Assembly: GCA_947652605.1 (NCBI GenBank)
Contig: OX393576.1
Location: forward strand, 51,436,966-51,500,965
DNA: 64,000 bases
Direction of reading: 5' to 3'
DNA from: Elmis aenea
Lineage: Eukaryota > Arthropoda > Insecta > Coleoptera > Elmidae
Numbering within the stretch: position 1 is the first letter of the stretch; each line of letters begins with the position of its first letter. This document shows, piece after piece, positions 41,290 through 54,000 of this stretch. The position numbers were made by a program, and so were the translations under genes. The notes beneath the pieces were generated by a model that saw only the letters and a list, made by a program, of their open reading frames with translations, did no database searches and was not told where the DNA came from.

Positions 41290-42856
41290 GCGGCTTTGCA
41301 GTGGTTCTAATCTATCTTAAAAACTACAAGGTCAATAAATTTAAAGCAAAATTCGCAAATTGGGGCTAAATTTGAATCTGAAAAAAATATTTTCAGTCTT
41401 TTTATTTCAGAAGTTATACAGCAACATTTTTAATTTATTTTTAAAGATGCGATAACTAAAAACATTTTTCATGGGTGTTTTTTTTTTTTTAATCTTCGCT
41501 TATTGAATTAGATTTTGTACAAAATGTTTCGTCTATTTTGGATCACCATCAGGGCCGGTTTTACCCTAAGCAATTGCCTAGAACCGCCAAGAAACGGGGG
41601 CGCCAGTGTAATGAAAAAATAACGAAAAAATCTTAAGAGATGCGAGAAAATCGCTGAAGTCTAAGGTGTAATGCCTAATTTTAAACAAGAAAGAGTTCGA
41701 CTTTAAAAGGAAATAATAGGCAGCTTGTGTATAAAGCAAAGGATGAAATCATAACAGATTTAAAAAGTTTAAGGTAGACTTTTATTTTTTAATTATTGAT
41801 AATTCAATGGCATGTGTCATATATATACAATTTATAAAAAGTCTGGTTTTATTTTATAAACCCATATATGAATTACAAAACAAGAACCTACTTCAGTAAA
41901 ACTGCTTAAAAATGTTTGACTTTTTAAATTTCCTTAAAACTTGATATTTCGAAATATAATGACGAAACATATTTATGTAGTGAATTACAAATAATAGCAA
42001 GGCGAATTTCAAAAATTACTCTTTATTAAATGTCCTGTAAGATAGACGTAAAAATTATTTAGAAAATAATGTTCCAAATGTGTTTATTGTTCTAAGAATT
42101 TCTGCGACATTGCAAGTATCGGTAGCACGTTCAAAAATAATTTTTTTTAAATTAAAACTTAAAAAAACGTACAGTGGCTCTGCGATGTATTAGGGCCGAC
42201 TTATTGGTCTAGGAATAATATATTTAAAAAACATGAAATTGCATCTAAAATCGATATAAATGAATTAATTAACAACTTCACCAAAACAAAATCCCGAAAA
42301 ATGTATGTTTTTAATTTTTGTATTTCGGAAATTTTTTCCTACACAAATATAAAAAGTAATCATATACATATGTATGTACAGATGTATTAGTGTTAATTAA
42401 TTTAAAAAATATTTAAAGATTCATAATGATATAATTTTTATAAATAAAATTGTTTTTGGAAATTTATCCGCCTTAAAATTTATACATTTGCTACTGTACG
42501 ACGATTGGGTTAAACCGAGAGTTAATCCCCAAAAACTTTTTACGCGATAATGTATAGGGGCGCCTAAATTTTCTTTGCCTACGGGCGTCAGATACTCTTG
42601 CGCCGGTCCTGATCATCATCATCATTTTTATGGCGTCATACTACATTTTTGTATTGATATCTCTAAATACGATAATATAGTAATTAATATAGCACATAAA
42701 ATTTTTCACATTTTTCATGAACAATAATTTCTCAACTTATATTATAGATTTTTTTTCAAATTTAGTACTTTGCAACTTTGCTCCAATTTAAGAGACTTTT
42801 AAGGTCTTAAAATAAAGGGGATCTCCATTTTAAGTCTCTAATTTGGGACTCCCTGA
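41290..42856. mobile_element. Degenerate fold-back element interrupted by a hAT-type element
   Basis: The right side ends GGGGATCTCCATTTTAAGTC and GGGACTCCCTG, and the left side (41310-41400) carries decayed arm sequence, both similar to the 27830-28736 family. The 41550-42611 element sits between them. Confidence 0.45.
41550..42611. mobile_element. hAT-type element, 1.06 kb
   Basis: Ends CAGGGCCGGTTTTACC and GCGCCGGTCCTG are inverted. Flanks atcaccat (41542-41549) and atcatcat (42612-42619) form an 8-bp duplication with one mismatch, although the right flank is ATC-repetitive. No transposase recognised. Confidence 0.65.
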
Positions 42857-42859
42857 AAT

Positions 42860-43377
42860 ATGTAACGATCATTTAATTTATAAACACTGAGAAATATTAA
42901 TATAAATCAGTTCAATTAAAAATCTATTTTCTTTTCGTTTTTTTTTGGTCGAAGGACCTTTTTTTGATTTTTGTGTTAAAAGTATAACAAAAAATTATCC
43001 CTAAGATAAAGGTTCTAATTATTATTTTTTCCAAAATTTCCATATCGGCAAATAAACAATTAAAATCGCGCAATATAATAACTACACCAAAGATACATTT
43101 CTTTAATTATTTGTTTAACTTCTGTAGTAAATAAAAATGTGTATGTATAAAAAACAACAAGTGTTATCCAATTATCACCAACAAAATCCCAAGTCCTTCC
43201 CCCAACTTAAGCCAAGGAACTTCTCATTGGCCGTTCTGAAATATGTCATATGTAAATGAAACATCTTAACTTCATCCCACAGATTCCTTAAACATTGACT
43301 TAATTGCATCCGCAACCAGAGTAACGTAATTAGCTTGTGCTTAATTTAATTATGTGAAATTGTGTTAAGTGCAAACA
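42860..43377 (+). promoter_or_regulatory. btn: Upstream region and 5' UTR of the Mox-type gene
   Basis: Sequence immediately before the ATG is less AT-rich than the flanks (43185-43330) and holds a CATTGG/ATTGGCC CCAAT-like motif near 43227. No TATA box is clear. The transcription start is not determinable here. Confidence 0.25.
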
Positions 43378-45026
43378 ATGCATTTTTCGAGCAACGTCAA
43401 ATTGGAAACCGAACAATTAGTGCCTCCATCGAACCTATCACCATTTAATTCGTATTATTCCACAAACTATAACAATCATATATTTAATTGTTCCACAACA
43501 TATAATCCTAACGCATATTATAATAATTACTACCGAGATTTTACCGCCAATGCAATTAACGATCATGCTAATTGCTACGAGGTACCTTACCAGGCAATAT
43601 TTGGAGTCACTATTTACAATAAGGGTGCAAAAGAATCGCCAGAAGATTTGAATAACGCATCACTAATTGACACTAATATTATTGCAAATACCCAATCGTC
43701 TAATGCTTGTTTTCAAGATTATCATTGTCCAAGAAATAGCCATTATCAATCGTACGAACGCCAACAAGATAAAAAGCACAACGAGTTATTTTACAATAAT
43801 AATTTTGGATTAAGATTGTGCGATTTGGATACAGATGATTCACTGCCAGTGCAAGATTGGATACATTCGAACAACGCCAAGAATTCTAAAGTGATTGATG
43901 ATAATTCGTTCAAGCAACATATTTTGGGACAAATGTGCATGGAAGAGGATGATAGTTCGCCCAAGTCTGATGACTTAACAGGTAAAGTAAACTTTATTTT
44001 TTTGTTAAAAATCAAAGACTATTAACAGTATAATTTATTTAATTTGCAAGACACAAAAACTTATTAAGAAAGCTGATTTCAAGAAACGGTCCTTAAATTA
44101 ACTCTGTTTTCTGTGTGTCTGCTTGTCGTTGCATATAAGATAAATTAAGATAGTTTAATACAAAGTTTACTTAAGTTATTAAATTACATAATTGTATTTT
44201 ATTTATTTTATTACATACATATTTTTTGCTTCGAAATGAGACAAAAGCACATTGAAGTATTAAATTGTTCATCAAATTTTATCTAGGTTCCGAATATAAG
44301 AAGAATAAAACATTTCTTATAACTGACTTTTAGTTTTTCCTTCTTTATTACTATATAAAAACTTCAGTATAACTGATACACGAGCATTCATAATTTAGGT
44401 TCAAAGTGTTTTCTAAAAAAAAAATTATAAACACCAATCTTTTCAAATCCTCGATGTATATAATTTACTATAACTATTGTGACGGTAGCACCCAATCAAC
44501 AAATGTTACTTCTAATTTGTTTACAACATTAAAAATTAAACACATACCAAGAATGTAATGACATCTAAGTAAATTCCTAATTATTCATTTACTTTTTTTT
44601 ACAATTATCTGTACTTTTTTAACAACATTATACAATAGTTAATGCCAAATAATCAATCATTAATATTCTAAATTGCGTTTTTTCGATTTTTCGTTGAAAG
44701 ATGTCGGGGTAAACCCACTTATTTATTAATTACGTAATATAAAATTATTACGTTACTAGAATAATCGTATCAAAGTACGTATATTTATAGTAACTTAATT
44801 AGCCAAAGAATACTATTTTTACTGTGAAATTATTATAGTAAATTTTAATTTACTACGGAATACAGTAGATTTTTCGCTATAATTGATTTCAATTTTAATT
44901 AAAAATGCGGTGTGATTTAAACGATCGCGTAATAGTTTATATGGCACAATAATATAAAATCAATAAATGATTGCAAAATATTGCTCGCAAAGCAAAATTA
45001 TTAGTAAAACTTGTCTATTGTAGTGG

Positions 45027-45067
<41 letters not shown>

Positions 45068-48000
45068 ATATATATAAAAGAGCTTGTTTGTTTGTTTGTT
45101 TGTGTGTTTGTTTGTTTGTTCGCTATAGAATCCTAGGTCCGTTGACCGATCGGGACCAAATTTTGCACAGTTACTATTTAGGACCTTGCAGATCGAACGC
45201 CAAACTTTAAGTACAAGCACATATTACCAATTTAAAAAAAAATAAATTACTTGGACGGGATTCGATCTTACGTCGGCAAATACCTGGTCAAAACACGATA
45301 CGTGCGGTGTATTTCTCAAGTAAAGATTGTTTTGTATGCAATTAGTAATAAATGTACATGAAGTATTATTTTTATTAGTACATTTTTAATTGAAACAAGA
45401 CGAAAGAAAATAAATTTGAGTTATTATTCAATTTTTAAGCAATAAATAGTTATTTTTTAATGAATTATAAGAAAATGGAAAGATGATTGTGATCAGAGTA
45501 TGTCATTTGTGTATGATTTGGAATTATTGGGCTTATTCAAGTTAAAAAAGTAATTAAAATTGTAATCGCCCGTGCAACGCCGGGTAAATCATCTTGTAGA
45601 TTATAAAAGAAAAGCAACAATTACAGTTGAATTGTTGTCTGCTGTAGCTCAAAATATTGAACGGCATTTTTTACCCGGTTTGTAAACTAAGAACTGCAGC
45701 TACAGGAATGTTTAAAACTGCATTTATTTAAACTGTCCTACTTCTTTTTTATTACTTTATTTGTTTTGAGCCATAGCATGTTTCTTACAGAGTATCTTTC
45801 CATTCAAAAAAATAAATGCCTATGGGGCTAGAAAATTAAAAGAGTGCAATTTGAATAGCTATTTCGAAAAATATTTTTTATAACTTTAAGCTTTTACATA
45901 ATTCATGTCTTTAAGAACGTACGTTAAAATCAGTCTGACAAAATTATCAAAAAAAAAAATCATACAAATTTTTTTTTTATCTCTCTTATTGTGTTCAAGC
46001 ATCAGTCAAAAGTTGAGCGATGGTAATTGACTTGGTGTACTTGGAAAAAGAATTTCAATTTTGTCTTAAATTTCGTGTTATTTTGTCACTTTGTCGCTTT
46101 TTGCCATTTGGACAAACTTTTGGGGTGTTACTTTCTAAAGAAATAACACCAAACATGGAATAAAAAGAACACATTGATATAAGTAGCAAAACGTCTTTGA
46201 ATAAAGACATTTGTCTATGTTATATCGAGTGATTCGGTTTAACTGTCGCACCCCTACAAGTTTGACATTTTAAGAAGAAACCTCTATAAACCTTATATTT
46301 TATCAAATGGCAGAATATTTCCTATCGAATGATGTTCAAAAGTTTTTTCTACGATGAGATATGTCAGAATGGCGTTAGTCAACTTTTTTAAAAAATTACA
46401 TACTAACTTTTTTTATTGACTCTGACATAATATGCAATTTTAAAAACAATACATAAGAAAATTTATGAGTAAGATGTGTTGTTTATTATTATTCACAAAA
46501 TTGTTGTATTGGACTAAAAAATAGACACTATCGCTGTAGTAATTGACAGTTGATAACTTGTCTAATTGTGTTTTATTATTTTTTAACGAAAAATCATTAT
46601 GTAAGCATTAAACTAAAACGTCTTAAATACACAACCAGAGAAGCAATTCGACAGAAGGTCCATTTTTAGTTCACTACTCGTAAAATCCTGTTGTTTTTCC
46701 GAAAAATAGTAAAACACAATTAAACAAGTTATAAGCTGTCAATTACTACAGCGATCGTGTTTTGTTGTCAAATACACGATATTTCACAAATGTTTCCAAG
46801 TTTGTAAATTTTTATAATGCACTATCGAATTAGAATGTAATTCTCTATCAGAATCAATTAAAAAAAGAATACTTTGTAAATTAAACATTGTAACGTCATT
46901 TAATAGAGAATTTCCTGCGATTTGCAAAAATATAAGGTTAATTTTAAAAAAGGTCTCCTCCAAAAACAATAAAATTATGAGGGTGCGACAGTCAAACTAA
47001 ATCACCCAGAATATTGGCTGAAGCAATTTGTTTACATTTTTAATGAAAATGTATTAATTTTTAGATACGTTCAATCCAAATCACAGTAAATTTAACACAA
47101 TGAATCAACAGATTCATTAAATCCAGGGATAATTTTTTTTATACAAATTATAGAAATATTACACTAAATTTAATCGAACACCTTTTTAGAATCAGTCAGT
47201 TGATAAAAAAATATTTTTTTACAAGTCACCTTTTGCACGACACTAAGCCTTCTGGCGCCTGCACTGAGTCACTTAATTACTGTTAGTATCCTAATTACTT
47301 TTTTTCTATAATCGGTATTAAGGAAGTGCTAATATAGTTCTGTGCAAACAACGGCATCTGCTTTACGCAATGCGTGTCTAATATTTGCTCGTGAGTAACA
47401 ATTATTATGCATTATATACGCTACAGTGAAAATTGTAATACATTTAATTTTTTACTTTTTACAATCGCAAATTGCAAAAGCTTATTTGTAAAGACAGCCG
47501 TACTTAATCATACAGAACAATAGAACCTAAATAACTTGTGCACATAAGTGTTTTTGGAGAAGAACGCATAGACTTTGTGGCGTTGAATCTATTTTAGTGT
47601 TTATGTGAAACACAAAATAACTAATGCACGAGTTTTGTTGTAATTTAACATAACATCTTAAGATATTAAGTTACCACATAAATTTTATTCCTAAACTCTA
47701 CCGTGGAACAATTGTATTTTATTTTTTGTGTTCATGAGCCGTAATTTTCGGTTCATCTCGGTGTGAAATATTTACTTTTTGAGCTTAAATTTGTAAGAAA
47801 CTCCCACATGCAATAAATCACACCCTTGTAAAAACAGAGCTACAGAAATTTCGGATGTCAAGAAATGTTGTCCATCTGGCGCAGTCAAATGAATCTTTGG
47901 AAGGAAGAACAATTTGTCAATCGAGCGTGCAAAAATCGACAATGATCTCTTGAACTAGAAAATCCCTTTCATGTGTGTGGTCTTCATTTGTTAGTTAGTA

Positions 48001-51000
48001 ACAAAAATGTCAAATATTTCGTAATTAACTGTTAATTCCAATGAGTTCATAGTTTGTCAATAAAAACGAACCAGCAATGTATGCATATACAATATAATAA
48101 ATTACCACAATATAAATAAACTATTTCCCCATAGCTTTGTAAATTAATTGGCGGTGATTTGTAAAAAGTTAAAAGAAAAGTTTAACAATATTTAAAGTAA
48201 AAAAGTACACGTGTACATAGTGTTAAAAAGCCAAACTAATGTTATTTATTGTTCATGAAAAAGGCCATGACTAACACAGTAATGCCAGATTACACGTTTG
48301 AAAAAACAGTCCGCTTTTTTAAGATATACTGCAGCAATAAATTTTGATAATTACTAAGTGATGATACATTCATAACTAAATTTTAGCGCTGTGATACGAA
48401 TGGTGGTACACATAAAAGACACATTCGTGATTTTATTTTTATAAACTTATTAATTTAATTATGAACCATCACATTCACTTGCTTTTAAAATAAAAATTTC
48501 AAGAATTATTTGGCTACTAATTGTTTTAAACTTTAAAATTTAAAGGTATGATATCTTGATATGCTTACAATAGAAGTAGTTTTGATAAAACAAAAATTAA
48601 AATATTAATCCTTAGTTGTCGGCAAATACCTAAGTGCAACAAAACTGAATACAACAACATTTTAGTTTCCTTTAGTTGTAACAACATTATTTTTAAACTT
48701 GAGAATAGGGATGTACCGATTAATCGATAGATAATCGGTAATCGATCGTATCGGCTCATTTGCCGATTGAACTGTTTCCGTTAAACTTAATTATGTTAGA
48801 TTGAATAATAGCATTAGTTTTACTTTTCACTAATTTTTAGTGTCCAATACGGAAAACATGCGAATACTAGTATTTGCACTTTTCTCAAAATAAAACAAAA
48901 ATGCTTAAAAAACTTTAAAAGATTCAACGTTATTTATAGCATAAATCATGGACATTAGCTTTCAAATAATTTGTTAAGGGTTTTTAAATTTTTATGTCAA
49001 GAAATTCGTAAAAGCTTTAATTTCAAAAATTTCTAAAATTACATCGGCATCAACCTCTATTGGAGATATTTTCTACTTGTATTTTTTTGAATGAGAGTGC
49101 ATGAAATAATAAGAGGTTGGTAAATGCAGCTATGTATTCCGAATACGAATTTTACTGGCGTTGTGTTAAAAAGAGATAGCATCTGTTTTGGGTTCTTGTT
49201 CAAGCTAAAAATATTCAAAATAAACGGCAATTTTACAGAACGCCCGATACTAAATTCATCTTCTTCTATCTAACTACTAACCTATTAACTATGTTGCGTG
49301 CATTTTATGTGCGTAAGTGAAGAAATATTAATTATTATTTCAATCATAACAGCTGGTCTCAAATGATTTAAAAAAGTTTAATTTAAGCCTTAAAAAACAA
49401 CATTTAGGGTAAAATAAATAATACATGTTCATTTACATCTAAAAATCTTTCAATAAATGCAAATGCTGTACCCAAATTAAGAAAAGCATAGCAAAATACG
49501 CGGTAATGTACCTATGTAATTCATATCAGTGGATTTGATTTTTCACTACTACTTTATTTTTTTAGTGTCTAGGTGCTACTACGGCTATTTATTGTTATAA
49601 AAAACGCAAACATTTCCTTAAAACTACACAATTTTTGAACAACTACAAATAAGGAAAATATTGTAAAATAGCGAATAACTAAAACGCATTTAATAAATAC
49701 AATCAAATTCTGTTACTCTGGAATTATAATATAGGAACAAAAAAGATTCTGTATTTTCAAGGCATAATTTATTTCCTTCATTTAAAATGTTCCGTTTAAC
49801 TGTTGTATGAATTTTATAACTCAAAATTGTGTCACAATCAGGGCCGAATATAGGGGTGTGCAGAGTATGCACCGCACACGGCCCCGCGCTAGCCGTTTAG
49901 GGTTTGCGGGGCAGTAAGCGAAAATAAAAAACACACGCACACGGCAGGCCGGCTCGCGTGGAGGAATAAGGGCAAAGAGCATTTTTTTTAGATCGCCAGC
50001 CTGTTTTTTTTAGTTTTTTTAGTAACATTTTACTTTAAGTCGGCCCTTTATCAAAATATCCGGCCCCGCATTTGTTTTCGCACACGGCCCCGCAAACCCT
50101 AGGACCGACCCTTCACAATAAACACACATTATATGAGTGCATAAATTATATAACCGAATTAATTATAATTCAGTGAATGTTATAATGATTAAGGGGCAAT
50201 AGGCCGATAAATTAAGATCGGTTAATCGGCCAAGTTGTCTCTCCCTGTGCATCCCTACTTTAAAATAATAAATTGAGAGTTTCAAATTGCAAAAGTTTCT
50301 AACTTTTTTATTCTACTTCAAAGCATATAATTTTGTTTTGTAATAATTAACGTTACAAATTTATATGAAAAACCAAACCACATTGATAAGAGATCATATT
50401 TATAATTTTTTTTTCACAATTTTGTAGCTTAAAAAATCAATGAAGTTACAAGAACTGCAAGTAGCAAATCAAAAATAAATACATTATTTTTTGTTGTTAC
50501 TAAGTCAGTAATATGATTTTGTTAACTTTAAATTCCTCTAAACTTCATTAATAATGCAGACTTAATTAAGTTATATAAAAAATAACAATGATTTGATTAT
50601 TATATTATTAAAAAGTTTTGCTTAGCCACACAAGATGTACTAATCCAGAAATAATATTAACTCTAAATTTAGTGGAATATAACTTCCTTTGCCCTAGTTG
50701 CGGAACTCTTGATGTTAAAGTACTTACAAATTTACGTAATTAAAATTTTTACTTGCACAATATCCTTTCCGTTATTTCAGTAATAATGGAATCATGATTC
50801 ATTGACAGTAAAATCTGCACAACTACGTGTGAATGAATGGTATCGGTATACATACAAGCATAATACTTATTTAGACTTGCTGCGGTTTATAAATACATTA
50901 AGATGCATAATCACATTATAAGATTGTACAAGAACAAGTCGTTTTAATTTTAAAAGTCACAAAAAACTTTGTAGTATACAGAGTGGACCACTTTTATGTA

Positions 51001-54000
51001 GCAGGACTTTAACAGTCGATACAAAAACTTATTTTAAAGCGAATATTCCATATCAACATGGGTCCATAAACGCTTTATTTTAAAGATACAGGGTGTTGAA
51101 ATTTTCGAAAAAATATCGATAATCTTTAACCGTTTCTCAACCGGTTAATACATTTAAACCAAATTTGTTATACAACCCCACCTTATAGGTTACCACATTC
51201 TGTAAAAATGTCAAGCCCAACAAGCAATCAGTGGCGGAGTTGTGGGGGTTCAGTTTCAATAATTTTGTTAAAACTAGTACGGCCCTGTTCAAAATCAAAT
51301 GCGAGCTTGTGTTTGGGTAGAGTATTTTATTTTAAACAAAAAGTGTCTTCTGGTTTTCCTACGTATCTGCCACCGTTTGGCGCGTAATTCGATTTATTTT
51401 ACTATTCTTGTGAAAAACTAGCTCATAAATTTGATCTAAAAATATCGCTAATGCTCGAAATAAAGAAGTAATTATCGATTTTTGCAGTTTTAATAACAAA
51501 ACATGCTAATAATGAGGGAAGAAGTTTTGCTAAATTAACGATTAATGATCCAAATTTTGAGCATTTACTCTGCAACTTGCAACTTACTGCTTTTTGCTAA
51601 TTTTTCGAGTGACATTCTCACCGAATGTGGTAAACCTGTAAAGCCGGATCCATATCAATAAAAAATTTTGTTGTATATTGTATTTTGAAATTCAGCAAAA
51701 ATATTTGCGGCACAAATTTCACTCTGGTTAAGTATTTTACCACGTAAATATTTATCTTGTGTGTTGTACGGCCGAATCCACGTGTGCAAGTTTGTATTTA
51801 TATAAATTTAATTTTTTTTAAGTATCTTATTTCATTATTTCGAGCAATTTTTTTTCGAGATATTGTTATTCGAGCAACTAGGAACAGGTAAATTAAAAAA
51901 TGAGACATGATTAATCACCCAAATATAGGTGATTACGTAGTAAAATGAAACAAAACTACAGATGCACTCAGAATCAAGTCCACATTGACACCACTGTGCG
52001 ACGCAAATCTCTTTGAAGTTGGCTAAAAACCGACAGCACGATGGATAGGATGCGTTGTTCGTCACGAAATTATTTGTGTGCATTTCTATGCGGCGCACAG
52101 TCCACACCAACAAAAATTTCGACGAACACGAGCAAATTTGTGTCAAATACAACGCACACAGCACATTTTTATTGATGTGGATACGGCTTAAGATGGGGCC
52201 GTATACCAAATTTGGTTTAAATATACCTACTGGTCGGGAAACGGCTAAAAATTATCGATATTTTTTTGACAATTTTAACACCCTGTATCTTTAAAATAAA
52301 GGGTTTATGGACCCATGTTAATATGGAATATTCGCTTTAAAATACGTTTTTGTTTCGACTGTTAAAGTCCTGCTATAAAAAAGTGGACCAGCCTGTATTA
52401 CGTACCATTTCGAACGATGAAGTAATAATTTTTGTTCTCTCCTTAAGTATATTGAATGTGCAACACATTTTTTTAAATTTTCCATTTCATTAATGAAAAT
52501 ATGGTAATCAAAAATGATACATTTATAAAATCTAAAAAAAAGTCATAGCCAACTATGTGAAAATTCAAATTAGCACCAATTAAAATTAAAAAATTAATGA
52601 TAGAAAGAAAAAAACCGCATCGACAAAAAATCGATCAGACCATTAGATTCAGAAAAAAAAGTGCTCAAAGAAAGTTCTTTCGAAATTTTAAAACTTTTCT
52701 ACACTAAATTAGGAAAAAATAAAAAATTAATTCTTGAGTTGTTTCAGTAGTCATGGATAAAATCTGAAATTTGTTTTGATAATAATAAATTATACAGCAT
52801 TAATCTATTTCTACGAAGTTCGAGCTTCATAATTTTGGCTTGTATACATTTAAAAAAAATATATATCCAAGTTTCTTAACTATAGGGGTAAAATGAAATT
52901 AAAATAAAGGATGGTCGATTTTATTAAGTAAATAATTATAAGACTTTTCATCTAGCGTAAGTCCCTTTAAAATAATTTTGTCAACTATACAGCTGCACCG
53001 ACGATTTTTGAGGGAAACATGCAATCCAGAACATCCGTTACAAATTCCTTGTTTACGCAGTTGACTGATATTTTGAGTCTTTAGTAACCGTAATAGTAGA
53101 GAATAAACATTACGTTCTAATTTTGTTTCGAGCCAAATTGAAAAGCGGAAAACATTTTTCTGACCGGTGGTTGTAGTCGTTTGTTTATACACCTTGATTT
53201 ACGTTGAGATAATTTCTATTTTTTCAAATGCAGGCTCTATAAATAGACTGATCGACTGACCCAATACAATAGCGTAGCATTGATTATTAATTCAGTTAGT
53301 TCCGCGATAGTAGTTGTATTACTAACCGTAGTATTGTTACTGCTACGTTTAAAAAAAGCAATTTAATACAAAAAAATTGAGAAAACATATTTCGTTTGGT
53401 CTAAACTAATTCGAGACGAAACAATAGTCACCAAAAACATTCTTATTTATGTATTATTTACAGGTTGATTGATTGGTGTTTCAATGAAATCTTTCTTATT
53501 ATTAGAGCTAGAGTCTAGGTTTACATCTGGTAAAGCTGCTAAATCGTATGCCAGTTAACAGTATCAAAACAAATTTAAAATATTTGTCTCATGTTTCATG
53601 AAAACTGAAGAAAAACTTAAAATTTGGTTTAAGTTTTTTCGCTCTTTTTTATTTATTAAGATATTAAACACCGTAAGAACTTTTTTTTGCATTTAATCGT
53701 CATATCAACGTTTGAATAAAATGATTTGGACTGTGTTTTAAATAGAATTCGTACTTTTTTTAAATTGCCAAGATTAATTTTTTTACTTTCAAAAATGTGT
53801 TGCTTCAAGTGCTTAATGTAGTCACGTTATAAATTTAGTGTTATAAAATGCTTTTTTATAATTGAAATGCAAGGTTCAAAGTAAGAACCATAAAAAAAAA
53901 ATTAATAAATCTGTTTTGTATATCGAATGAAATTCATGAGTGTTTTACTGTTTTAAGTTTCCATATACTTTTAAAAAATGTATTGTATTTAATTCTACTT

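Noticed and set aside
43369..43377. Start of the homeobox protein at GTG 43369
   Set aside because: A normal ATG lies at 43378 in the same frame; a GTG start is unlikely in an insect nuclear gene.
51835..52209. 124-codon minus-strand frame as a transposase
   Set aside because: No catalytic motif or recognisable domain; it sits in the centre of a non-autonomous fold-back element.
52899..53192. 97-codon Cys-containing minus-strand frame
   Set aside because: The cysteine spacing fits no motif I know, and there is no splice, promoter or poly(A) context.
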